From Thermobacillus sp. ZCTH02-B1 (GTDB lineage: Bacteria > Bacillota > Bacilli > Paenibacillales > Paenibacillaceae), in assembly GCF_002159085.1 (NCBI RefSeq), contig NZ_LZRU01000030.1, forward strand, positions 117,589 to 181,588: a DNA stretch of 64,000 bases, read 5' to 3'. Shown here piece after piece: positions 7,823-15,358 of the stretch; the first letter of the stretch is position 1, and every line of letters begins with the position of its first letter. A program made the translations under genes and the position numbers. Under the pieces are notes generated by a model, which saw only the letters and a list, made by a program, of their open reading frames with translations, had not been told where the DNA came from and did no database searches.

Positions 7823-8542
7823 GTGTCCCGCACACTCGCGCTCGCCATTCTGGCCGCCATGCTCGCCGTCCTGACGGCCGGGTGCACGGCGTACAAGAAC
7901 AAATTTGAAGACAGCACGTACGACTACGGTTCCCGCAAGGCGGACGACCCGAAGATGTCCGGACCGCGCCTGTACGGCTCGACGACCGGAGATCCGCGGC
8001 AGCATGACAACCGATGGGTGGAATACAGCAGCGCGCTGTCCCGGGAGGTCTCGCGGATCAACGGCGTCGCGGGCGCCGTCGTCATGCTGACGGACCGGAA
8101 TGCGTACGTCGGCATCATGCTGGACTGGACCGCCGTCGGAACCGTGAAGGACGGCGGCGACCGGCGCACCGACCAGAACATGGGCGGCTCCGGCGACGGC
8201 GTGTACAATTACGACACGGGCAGCCCGTACTGGGACGGCCGTCAGGCCGCAACGCCGTACAATTCCTATTTCACCGTAAACGACATCGGCAATCTCAGCG
8301 AAGAACTGAAGCAGACGATCGCATCCCGCGTCCGCGCCCTCGCGCCCGCGGTCGAAGAGGTGCACATATCCGCCAACCGGGAATTCGTGAACGAGCTGAT
8401 CGAATACGCGAAGGAAGCCTGGGGCGGCCGTCCGCTCACACCGTGGATCGACGCGTTCAACACGCTGGTGAAGCACCAGTTCGCCGGCGGCGATGTGCTG
8501 CCGCCCCCGCTCGCGCAGCTCAAGGCCCGCTCCGGAAAATAA
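7823..8542 (+). CDS. YhcN/YlaJ family sporulation lipoprotein
   Basis: 239 residues. The GTG start follows GGAGG by nine bases and gives a clean lipoprotein signal ending in a LTAGC lipobox. Earlier in-frame starts (7775) lack a ribosome binding site and would spoil the signal. The middle contains a domain typical of YhcN/YlaJ proteins (SALSREVSRINGVAGAVVMLTDRNAYVGIMLD), then a glycine/aspartate-rich insert and a C-terminal helical part (ELKQTIASRVRALAPAVEEVHISANREF). Such proteins are lipid-anchored in forespores and affect germination or outgrowth. Single gene, with a hairpin following. Confidence 0.88.
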   Translation: MSRTLALAILAAMLAVLTAGCTAYKNKFEDSTYDYGSRKADDPKMSGPRLYGSTTGDPRQHDNRWVEYSSALSREVSRINGVAGAVVMLTDRNAYVGIMLDWTAVGTVKDGGDRRTDQNMGGSGDGVYNYDTGSPYWDGRQAATPYNSYFTVNDIGNLSEELKQTIASRVRALAPAVEEVHISANREFVNELIEYAKEAWGGRPLTPWIDAFNTLVKHQFAGGDVLPPPLAQLKARSGK

Positions 8543-8586
8543 AAAACGTCCCGGCGCCGGCCGCTTCGCGCGGACGACACCGGGAC
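8541..8586. terminator. Hairpin after the YhcN-like gene
   Basis: GTCCCGG (8548-8554) pairs with CCGGGAC (8580-8586) around a GC-rich inner stem. The T-run lies on the minus-strand side (AAAAAA at 8541-8546), so it works best for leftward transcripts, but it also closes the lipoprotein gene. Confidence 0.5.
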
Positions 8587-8646
8587 AGGCAATTGAAATT
8601 AATATATATTATGGTAGAAAAAAATGCAGCCTTTCGGCCTCAGTCC

Positions 8647-8674
8647 AAAAGGGGACGCGTCGACGGCGTCCCCC
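8647..8674 (-). terminator. Terminator of the 61-residue gene
   Basis: GGGGACGC and its partner GCGTCCCC around a short GTCGAC-containing loop, followed by TTTTGG on the minus strand, 15 bp after the stop at 8689. Confidence 0.75.
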
Positions 8675-8688
8675 GCTTTCGCAGCGAT

Positions 8689-8874
8689 TCAGTTGACCGG
8701 GTTGATCCTGCCCAGCTCGCGCTCCACGAGCAACGTGAGCTCATCTTCATAACCGCCGGTGATCCGATACTTCCGGATGTATTCCCGGACGAACTTCCGG
8801 GCGTCCTTCGGCTGATAGATGCGCGCCATCTCCCTGAGACTTTCCCTGACTTCGTCGTGGCCGCGTTTCGCCAA
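8689..8874 (-). CDS. Small hypothetical protein (61 aa)
   Basis: 61 residues from a TTG start with GGGAGG eight bases upstream. It is charged and predicted helical, with no signal or membrane segment; the central part is rich in arginine and lysine (ARKFVREYIRKY) and the end is acidic then polar. It has its own promoter at 9046-9074 and a terminator at 8647-8674, which supports a real monocistronic gene. No family recognised. A nucleic-acid-associated role is possible but not shown. Confidence 0.65.
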   Translation of the reverse strand: MAKRGHDEVRESLREMARIYQPKDARKFVREYIRKYRITGGYEDELTLLVERELGRINPVN

Positions 8875-9045
8875 GCCGCATCCCTCCCGAATTCCTTGAA
8901 TGGCTGTTCCGTTTACACCATACGCTTGCACGCGCGGAACGATGCCGGCATATCATCACCCGTTGTCGGCGGACATCCGCTTCCCCCGTCTGCGGGAGAT
9001 GCGGCTTGCATGTTCGCCGGGAGGGGGTATGCCGCCCTTGCACCC

Positions 9046-9074
9046 ATTATAACAGGCGGACGCCGGGATGCAAA
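9046..9074 (-). promoter_or_regulatory. Promoter of the 61-residue gene
   Basis: Minus strand: TTTGCA (9074-9069), a 17-bp spacer and consensus TATAAT (9051-9046). The resulting leader is about 165 nt, long for such a small gene. Confidence 0.65.
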
Positions 9075-9089
9075 GAATTTTGCGAAAAT

Positions 9090-9260
9090 TCAACCATTTG
9101 TCCGCCGATCCGGCGGATTCGGGCCGGAAGGATTTCCGCCGTCCCGGCCGGCGTCGGAACGTTTCACCGCGCGGGTCAAGCGCAGATAGGCAATCACGCC
9201 GGCGACGGCGACCGCGACGCCGAACGCCAGTCCGGTGTACGTAAGCCACATGTCGGACAT
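9090..9260 (-). CDS. Small single-pass membrane protein (56 aa)
   Basis: 56 residues from the ATG at 9260, with GCGGGAG just upstream. One transmembrane helix (YTGLAFGVAVAVAGVIAYL) begins near residue 6 and is followed by a short basic stretch and a polar Gly/Pro/Asn-rich cytoplasmic tail. Positive charges after the helix suggest N-out orientation. No known family recognised. It is transcribed towards the 61-residue gene, whose promoter lies just past its stop. Confidence 0.6.
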   Translation of the reverse strand: MSDMWLTYTGLAFGVAVAVAGVIAYLRLTRAVKRSDAGRDGGNPSGPNPPDRRTNG

Positions 9261-9573
9261 GGCAACTCCCGCCTTTCGGTGACTTCGTTTCGGAACATCC
9301 GGACTCATTCCAGTATACCGGACGCAAGAAAGCGCTTCAAATGACAATTGTTTGTCGGCGAACCCGAACGTTCCTCCGATATCCTACGCTATATATACGC
9401 CGAAGCCGCTTTCACGTTCCAACGATTCCGGCGCGCTCCGGTCCGCCGCATCCCCCCGTACCGCATGTACCGCATTCCGCCGTCCGCGAACGGACGGCCG
9501 GTTGACATTCGCACCGGGCGCGCGTATAACTGTAATATTATTGCAGGTACTTGCGAGAGCGGAGGCAATCGTC
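9261..9573. other. Intergenic region upstream of ilvA
   Basis: This 313-bp spacer contains only the ilvA promoter (9502-9530) and the ilvA ribosome binding site GGAGG. No T-box leader or terminator-antiterminator structure was seen. Confidence 0.5.
9502..9530 (+). promoter_or_regulatory. Sigma-A promoter of ilvA
   Basis: TTGACA (9502-9507), a 17-bp spacer and TATAAC (9525-9530). Transcription would begin about 35 bp before the ilvA start. Confidence 0.75.
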
Positions 9574-10842
9574 ATGGACAAACTGACGCAGACCGGAAAC
9601 GGAACGGGGCTGGCCGACATCGTCAAGGCTCACCAACTGCTCAAGGAGGTTGTCGTGCGTACGCCGCTCCAGTACAGCCGCGTGCTGTCCGAGCGATTCG
9701 GCGCCCGCGTCAGCCTGAAGCGGGAAGATTTGCAGGTGGTGCGGTCGTTCAAGATTCGGGGAGCCTACCACATGATGCGGATGCTCGACGAGGAGTCGCT
9801 GCGGCGCGGCGTCGTTGCCGCAAGCGCCGGCAACCACGCGCAAGGTGTCGCGTTCTCCTGTCGCACGCTCGGCGTGAAGGGCCGCATCTTCATGCCGGGC
9901 ACGACGCCGCGACAGAAGGTGAAGCAGGTCGCATTTTTCGGCGGCGACGCCGTCGAGATCGTACTCGTCGGCGACACGTTTGACGACGCCTATGCGGAAG
10001 CGCTGAACGCGAGCAGGAAGGAAGGCATGACGTTCATCCATCCGTTCGACGATCCGCGCATCATCGCCGGCAACGGCACAATCGGCCTCGAGCTGCTCGA
10101 AGACGCGGAGACGCCGCCGGACATCGTGTTCGTGACGATCGGCGGAGGCGGGCTGGCAGCCGGCGTCGCTTCCTACATCAAGAGCGTGTCGCCGGAGACG
10201 AAGGTGATCGGGGTCGAGCCGGAAGGCGCGCCCGCCATGCGGGTCTCGCTCGACGCCGGCGAAATCCGCACGCTCGAGCGGATCGACACCTTCGTCGACG
10301 GCGCCGCCGTGAAGCGGGTCGGCGAGCTGGCGTTCTCGATCTGCCGCGAACTGCTGGACGACGTCGTCGTCATTCCCGAAGGCAAGGCATGCACGACGAT
10401 TCTCGAGCTGTACAACGAGAGCGCGATCGTCGTCGAGCCGGCGGGCGCCCTGACGGTGGCGGCGCTGCATGCCTGCCGGGATCGCATCGCCGGCAAATCG
10501 GTCGTCTGCGTCATCAGCGGCGGCAACAACGACGTCGACCGGATGCAGGAAATCAAGGAGCGGTCGCTGATCTACGAAGGGCTGAAGCATTATTTCGTCA
10601 TCAACTTTCCGCAGCGGGCGGGCGCGCTCCGGGAATTCCTCGACGACGTGCTCGGCCCGACGGACGACATCACCCGCTTCGAATACACGAAAAAGAACAA
10701 CAAGGAGAGCGGCCCCGCGCTCGTCGGCATCGAGCTGAAGCAGCCGGAAGACTACGAGCCGCTCATCCGCCGGATGCGCGAGAAGGGCGTCCAGTTCATC
10801 GAGCTGAACAAGGATCCGCATCTGTTCAGCCTGCTGATATGA
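9574..10842 (+). CDS. ilvA: Threonine deaminase (threonine ammonia-lyase)
   Basis: 422 residues, the length of Bacillus IlvA. It converts L-threonine to 2-oxobutanoate and ammonia, the entry step of isoleucine synthesis. The PLP lysine is K60 in the motif SFKIRGAY; the phosphate-binding glycine-rich loop appears later (TIGGGGLAAG), and ASAGNHAQG is the Asn loop. A C-terminal regulatory ACT-like domain (about 330-422) contains YFVINFPQRAGALREFL. The ATG is chosen because GGAGG lies eight bases before it; upstream in-frame codons precede the promoter. It stands apart from other ilv genes in this window. Confidence 0.97.
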   Translation: MDKLTQTGNGTGLADIVKAHQLLKEVVVRTPLQYSRVLSERFGARVSLKREDLQVVRSFKIRGAYHMMRMLDEESLRRGVVAASAGNHAQGVAFSCRTLGVKGRIFMPGTTPRQKVKQVAFFGGDAVEIVLVGDTFDDAYAEALNASRKEGMTFIHPFDDPRIIAGNGTIGLELLEDAETPPDIVFVTIGGGGLAAGVASYIKSVSPETKVIGVEPEGAPAMRVSLDAGEIRTLERIDTFVDGAAVKRVGELAFSICRELLDDVVVIPEGKACTTILELYNESAIVVEPAGALTVAALHACRDRIAGKSVVCVISGGNNDVDRMQEIKERSLIYEGLKHYFVINFPQRAGALREFLDDVLGPTDDITRFEYTKKNNKESGPALVGIELKQPEDYEPLIRRMREKGVQFIELNKDPHLFSLLI

Positions 10843-10892
10843 CGAACCGCCCGGCCCGGCCCGCGGCGGATGATTTTCGCCCCGATCTCGAC

Positions 10893-10898
10893 TATAAT
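10893..10898 (+). promoter_or_regulatory. Probable -10 box of the MFS gene
   Basis: A consensus TATAAT about 70 bp before the GTG at 10973. The matching -35 (TGATTT near 10871) is weak, so this is tentative. Confidence 0.4.
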
Positions 10899-10972
10899 GG
10901 TACGAAAAGACGCAAACTTCCGTAACGACGGCCGAACGAAGCGTTTCGCCGGCCGGACCGGAGAAGGGCGAG

Positions 10973-12169
10973 GTGAAAGCTCTGTTCATCCGGTCGAATC
11001 GGGATGAGACGGCGCTGCTCGGCTTCATCCTGCTTCTGGTCATGTTCGTGCGGGGAGCCGTCGCGGCCAGCTTCATTCCGATCTATGGAGAGAAAATGCT
11101 CGGCCTGTCGCTCGACGTGGTCGGCGCGGCCATCACGGCCCATTTCATGACGGATACGGCGCTCAAAACGGCCATCGGCTGGCTGCTGGACCGGTTTTCG
11201 GCGCGCGCGATCGTGAGCGCCGGACTCCTGGCCTCGCTGACCGGCGTCGCGTTGATGCAATACGCGGAGGTTCCGTGGCTGTTCATCGCCTCCGCCGCCC
11301 TGTTCGGGATCGGCGTCTCGCCGATCTGGATCGTCTGCCTGACGAGGGTCAGCGAACACCGGCGCGCGACCCGGATGGGATTCCTGTACACGATCTGGTT
11401 CATCGGCTTCGGGGCGGGGCTGATCGCGAGCAACCTGCTGCTCGGCCGCTCGCCCGCCGCGGCCGGCCGTCTGATCGTCGCGGCGACGGCCCTGTCCTGG
11501 GCGCTGTCGCTGCTCATCTCCAACCGGCGCGGGCGCGAGGCCGCGGCGATTCCGGCCGGCCGCCCGCTGGCGCTGCTGGGCGGAAAGCTGACCGCCATGC
11601 GGGCGCTTCTGCCCGGCATGGTGCTGCAAACGGCGGGAGCCGGCATGCTGCTGCCGGTGCTGCCGGCATTCGCGGAGAAGGAACTGTCGGTGGACAGTGG
11701 CACCTATTCCCTGATCCTCATCGCGGCCGGCGGGCTGACCGTGCTGGGCCTCGTGCCGATGGGACGGCTGTCCGACCGCCTCGGCCGCAAGCAGGCCTTC
11801 CTCGCCGCCGGATTCGGCACGTTCTCCGCGCTGCTGATCCTGCTCGCGACGGCGCCGCCGTTCTGGCAATGCCTGGTGATCGCGGGCGCGCTCGGCGTCG
11901 CCTATTCCGCCGTGCTGCCCGCCTGGAACGCGCTGCTCGCGTCCTTTCTGCCGAAGTCGCAGGAAGGGCTCGGGTGGGGCATGTTCTCGACGCTGGAAGG
12001 GATCGGCATCATGATCGGCCCCGTGGCGGGCGGCATCATCGCGACGATCGGCGACGAAGCCGACGTCGTCCGCATCAGCGGCATGCTGTTCGGCCTGATC
12101 GGCCTGTTCTACCTGCTCGTTCCGCTCCGCCCCGCCGAACCCGCCGGCCGCGCGCCGGCGGACCGATGA
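10973..12169 (+). CDS. MFS family transporter
   Basis: 398 residues with about 12 hydrophobic segments. The conserved loop between helices 2 and 3 is GWLLDRFSARAI, and its pseudo-repeat in the second half is GRLSDRLGRKQAFL. The GTG start follows GAAGGGCGAG. Length and pattern fit a drug or small-molecule exporter of the major facilitator superfamily; substrate unknown. The next gene, a VTT membrane protein, starts 33 bp downstream on the same strand, so the two may be co-transcribed. Confidence 0.9.
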   Translation: MKALFIRSNRDETALLGFILLLVMFVRGAVAASFIPIYGEKMLGLSLDVVGAAITAHFMTDTALKTAIGWLLDRFSARAIVSAGLLASLTGVALMQYAEVPWLFIASAALFGIGVSPIWIVCLTRVSEHRRATRMGFLYTIWFIGFGAGLIASNLLLGRSPAAAGRLIVAATALSWALSLLISNRRGREAAAIPAGRPLALLGGKLTAMRALLPGMVLQTAGAGMLLPVLPAFAEKELSVDSGTYSLILIAAGGLTVLGLVPMGRLSDRLGRKQAFLAAGFGTFSALLILLATAPPFWQCLVIAGALGVAYSAVLPAWNALLASFLPKSQEGLGWGMFSTLEGIGIMIGPVAGGIIATIGDEADVVRISGMLFGLIGLFYLLVPLRPAEPAGRAPADR

Positions 12170-12202
12170 CCGCAAGACACCCAGGAAAGCGGCTGATCCG
12201 AC

Positions 12203-12829
12203 ATGTTCGAATCGATTGCAGACTGGTTCAACGAGCTGCGGCAGATGGACGAGGCACAGCTCAAGCAGACGATCGAGGGCTACGCCGAATTCGGTCCGCT
12301 GCCCGGCATTCTGCTGCCGTTTCTGGAAGCCTTCCTGGCGTTCCTGCCGCTCGTCGTCTTCATCGCGGTCAATGCGAACGTCTATGGCCTGTGGCTCGGC
12401 ATCCTCTATTCCTGGATCGGCGTCGTGTCCGGCTCGATCTGCGTCTTCTGGGTCGCGCGGCTGATCGGCCGGCGGCCGGGCATCTGGCTGCAGCGCCGCT
12501 ACCCCTCGGCCCGTCGCTTCTTCCGCTGGATCGAGCGGAACGGCTTCACGCCGATCTTCCTGTTCGCCTGCATCCCGTTCGCGCCCTCCTTCCTGATCAA
12601 CCTCGCATCCGGACTGAGCAGCGTAAGGTTCGGAACATTCGCGCTGGCGATCCTGATGGGCAAGGCGATCATGATCTTCTCGGTCTCGTTCCTCTCGTTC
12701 GACATCACCCGGCTGGCTCATCAGCCCTGGCGCATCGTCATGGCCGTCGTCGCAATCGCCGCCATGTGGTACGGCGGCAGGAAACTCGAAGCCCGCTATC
12801 TGGCGCGGGCGAAACGCCGGGCGGACTGA
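12203..12829 (+). CDS. TVP38/TMEM64 family (VTT domain) membrane protein
   Basis: 208 residues. After an amphipathic N-terminal segment it has the family pattern: ILLPFLEAFLAFLPLVVFI, a re-entrant region (LGILYSWIGVVSGSICVFWVARLIG), then the FxPIFLFACIPFAPSFLIN block corresponding to the conserved F-x-x-R/P-x-x-P-F-x-P-x-x-x-x-N motif. VTT/DedA proteins are implicated in lipid scrambling and membrane homeostasis; the activity of this member is inference. It ends with a short basic tail. Confidence 0.9.
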   Translation: MFESIADWFNELRQMDEAQLKQTIEGYAEFGPLPGILLPFLEAFLAFLPLVVFIAVNANVYGLWLGILYSWIGVVSGSICVFWVARLIGRRPGIWLQRRYPSARRFFRWIERNGFTPIFLFACIPFAPSFLINLASGLSSVRFGTFALAILMGKAIMIFSVSFLSFDITRLAHQPWRIVMAVVAIAAMWYGGRKLEARYLARAKRRAD

Positions 12830-12865
12830 CCCGCCGGCCCCGCGAACGGGCCGCCGATCCGTCCG

Positions 12866-14011
12866 CTAATCGCTTCGTTCTCCCGCATGACGGCCGTTCG
12901 GCCGGTACCGCGCGTCTCCGGCAACCGCGGCCGCCGGCTCCGCCGCCTTCCCGTCCGTCTCCTCCGCTCCGCCATCCTCCGAACCCGGCGCCCCGCGGCC
13001 GGATTCCCTGCGCATGATCCGGTCCAGCAGCCGGGCGAGCCGGTCCAGATTCCAGGCGTACTCGAACATCGCGGATGCGACGAACAGGAGCCGCCTCCGT
13101 TCCGCCGGCTGTTCCCCCAGCCAGGCGGTCAGATCCCGCGCGAGATCATCGACCGGCTCCGGCCGGATCACCGCGCCGGGCTTGATCTTTCCTTCCCATT
13201 TGAGCAGCAGCTGTTCGTGGCATTTCGTCAGCGCTTCAATGCGCCGGTCGAACCGCTCCGCCCATTCGGCCGCGCCCGGCGACGAATGGAAATGTTCCTC
13301 GATCGCCTCCAGCAACGCGGCGCCGGCGCGCAGCGTCCGGATCATCCGGCGCGACAGGAGAAGCTGCCGGGCATGCCTGCGCCGGGCCGAAGGCCGGATG
13401 ACGCGCTCCTCCCGGAACAGCGCGTACTGCTCGTCCAGCCTGCGGAATATCTGCTCCAGCCGCTCATGCTCTTCCCGGAACACCTTCTCCCGGATCTCGT
13501 TCGATACGGCCGTCCGAAGCAGCAGCGTCAGAATGTTGCAGGCCTCGTGCACCTGCTCGCGGAACTGCCGCTTCGGCCGCGGCGGCAGGACGAGCACGTT
13601 CACCAGGAAAGCCGACACGATCCCCGTCAGCACCATGAGGAAACGCTCCAGCGCATACTGCAAACCGTCCGCTTGCGCATCCATGACCGCCACGACCGTC
13701 ACGAGCGTCAGGCCGATTGCGCTCGTCGTCCTGAGCCGGATGTTGAGCACGATGACCGCGACGCAGACGAGGCCGACCGAAATCGGCGTGACGCCGAGCG
13801 CGTACGCGGTCCCCAGCGCGAACGCGGCGCCGACAATGTTCGACTGGACATGGTCTTGCACCTGCTGCCAGGAGCGGTAAATCGACGGCTGGATCGTGAA
13901 GATGGCCGCGACCGCCGCGATGATGGGCGTGCTGAACCCGAACAGCCCGCTGATGTATATGGCCAGCACCACCGCCAGCCCGGTCTTGAGCATGCGCGCT
14001 CCGATCGTCAT
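12866..14011 (-). CDS. FUSC / aromatic acid exporter family protein
   Basis: 381 residues. The N-terminal third carries about four to six membrane helices, starting with ARMLKTGLAVVLAIYISGLFGF, then TPIIAAVAAIFTIQPSIYRS and VQSNIVGAAFALG, the typical pattern of the ArAE_1/DUF939 and FUSC proteins. The rest is a long, charged, helical cytoplasmic domain. Such proteins are putative exporters of aromatic acids or other organic anions. It is transcribed towards the VTT gene and lies just downstream of the ArsR-type regulator on the same strand (48 bp gap). Confidence 0.88.
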   Translation of the reverse strand: MTIGARMLKTGLAVVLAIYISGLFGFSTPIIAAVAAIFTIQPSIYRSWQQVQDHVQSNIVGAAFALGTAYALGVTPISVGLVCVAVIVLNIRLRTTSAIGLTLVTVVAVMDAQADGLQYALERFLMVLTGIVSAFLVNVLVLPPRPKRQFREQVHEACNILTLLLRTAVSNEIREKVFREEHERLEQIFRRLDEQYALFREERVIRPSARRRHARQLLLSRRMIRTLRAGAALLEAIEEHFHSSPGAAEWAERFDRRIEALTKCHEQLLLKWEGKIKPGAVIRPEPVDDLARDLTAWLGEQPAERRRLLFVASAMFEYAWNLDRLARLLDRIMRRESGRGAPGSEDGGAEETDGKAAEPAAAVAGDARYRPNGRHAGERSD

Positions 14012-14058
14012 GCATCGGCCGCCTCCCCGTCTCCGCAGATACGGACCGTCAAGGATTC

Positions 14059-14970
14059 CTAGTCGACGACATCGTACAGCACGCGCGCGACGATGTCCTG
14101 CTTGTAATTGCCGAAATGCGATCCGTAGATCGTGAGCCCGCCGACCCGGCCGTTCTCGGACACGCCGATCCGGAACTTGAAGTCCGGCTGCCCGTCAAAC
14201 GGAATGTCGGTGATCTTGACATCCGAGATGCGGCAGCCGTCGATGAACGTGCCGTTCTCGTTGATCCGGAGCAGCTTCAGGAGGCCGTACTGGTTCAGGT
14301 GGGGCGGCCACCAGTCCGGGTTGTTCGCCCCCTTCTCCCCGCCGAAATCGCCGGGCGACGTCCAGACTCCCACTTCCATCTGGTTGACGTGGAACACGAT
14401 GTCCGACGGATAGTCGTTGTTGTAGCAGGGCGCCTCCGAGCTCAGCTCCATGATGAACTGCAGCTCGGCGAGCCGGTGGTTCGGCTTGAGATAGTTCGGG
14501 ATCCGGTATTCGAAAAATCCGCGCGTCAGCCAGATGATCTCCGCGTCGATCCGCTTCGGATCGGCGAAGTAGCTCGGATTGTCAAACTCGCCGATGACGC
14601 TGTCCTTCGTCGCGAGGCCGCAGGTCGGCTCCGCATGGTAGTCGCAATAATGGCCGACCTTGATCTCGACCTCGTAGACATTATCCGACCCCTTGCCTTT
14701 GAGCTCGACCGTCAGCTGATCCTCGTTCAGGTAGCAGATCTTCTGGATGCCGTGCCGGCCGACCGCGGTCGTGATCGCGATCAGTCCGCTCTCTTCCAGC
14801 TTCTTGATGTGCATCGTCACCGCGCCGTTTGACAGCCCCAGCTTCTCGGCGATCTCGTTCAGATTGAGGCTCCCGTACCGGTTCAACAGTTCCAGAATTT
14901 CGATCCGGATTTCGGAGCCGAGGGCCTTGAACAGGTTCAGCCCGGACCGCAATTCTTTGATGTGAATCAA
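14059..14970 (-). CDS. ArsR/HTH family transcriptional regulator with C-terminal sensor-like domain
   Basis: 303 residues from a TTG start preceded by GAGAGG; an earlier TTG at 14994 is less likely. The first 80 residues form a winged helix-turn-helix (LFKALGSEIRIEILELLNRYGSLNLNEIAEKLGLS...), an ArsR-like fold. The remaining about 220 residues are unusual for ArsR, with many aromatic residues and a CDYHAEPTCG motif that could bind metal or sugar. It faces away from the sugar ABC operon across a 388-bp AT-rich region with shared operator-like motifs, so it probably controls the transporter and GH51 gene. Confidence 0.85.
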   Translation of the reverse strand: MIHIKELRSGLNLFKALGSEIRIEILELLNRYGSLNLNEIAEKLGLSNGAVTMHIKKLEESGLIAITTAVGRHGIQKICYLNEDQLTVELKGKGSDNVYEVEIKVGHYCDYHAEPTCGLATKDSVIGEFDNPSYFADPKRIDAEIIWLTRGFFEYRIPNYLKPNHRLAELQFIMELSSEAPCYNNDYPSDIVFHVNQMEVGVWTSPGDFGGEKGANNPDWWPPHLNQYGLLKLLRINENGTFIDGCRISDVKITDIPFDGQPDFKFRIGVSENGRVGGLTIYGSHFGNYKQDIVARVLYDVVD

Positions 14971-14992
14971 CGGATAGCATCCTCTCATCTGC

Positions 14993-15021
14993 AAATTATT
15001 TCATTATATTATAAAATAAAC
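14993..15021 (-). promoter_or_regulatory. AT-rich operator-like site at the ArsR-type gene
   Basis: Read on the minus strand it starts TTTATTTTATA and continues through AATGA. The same pattern appears on the plus strand at 15165-15193 in front of the ABC operon. It overlaps the start region of the regulator gene, as expected for autoregulation. Confidence 0.5.
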
Positions 15022-15164
15022 CCCCTGTCTTGAGAAGGGTTTCGCAAAGATCCGAAAAAATTCCGTCATCCCCCTTTTCCCGAAACGCTCCCCCGATGCG
15101 ACAACCTTCGCCCGCATCGCCGCCCAAATCCGCCTTTGTTTTACAAAAATCTTCACAACTCGAC

Positions 15165-15193
15165 TTTTATTTTATATTTAAATGATTTGAAAT
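15165..15193 (+). promoter_or_regulatory. AT-rich operator-like site upstream of the sugar ABC operon
   Basis: The plus-strand element TTTTATTTTATATTTAAATG shares its first 11 bases and an AATGA block with the site at the regulator gene. It ends 27 bp before the TTGACA at 15221. Confidence 0.5.
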
Positions 15194-15220
15194 TCCTAAG
15201 AAAACGGATTCATTTAGCTA

Positions 15221-15249
15221 TTGACAAAATAAAACGCTGCCAATACCAT
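15221..15249 (+). promoter_or_regulatory. Promoter of the sugar ABC / arabinofuranosidase operon
   Basis: TTGACA (15221-15226), a 17-bp spacer and TACCAT (15244-15249); an overlapping TATAAC at 15249 is a possible alternative -10. The leader to the GTG at 15359 is about 105 nt. Confidence 0.6.
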
Positions 15250-15358
15250 ATAACATAAATTATTTTATTTTTTTATAAACCAAATAGGTTCCGGTCTGAA
15301 TCCCGCTTCGGCGGGGTTTGGCAATTTCCAATCCGATTCTTCTGAAGGGGGAAGAGAA

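Larger units (their letters stand above)
14971..15358. other. AT-rich divergent control region
   Basis: The base composition drops sharply from the surrounding 60-65% GC to long A/T runs. It contains two copies of a TTTATTTTATA...AATGA element (14993-15021 and 15165-15193), a promoter facing the ABC operon, and further runs of A and T near 15255-15280. No gene fits here. Confidence 0.7.

Noticed and set aside
9261..9573. T-box leader for ilvA
   Set aside because: The transcript from 9525-9530 would have only about 35 nt of leader, too short for a T-box.
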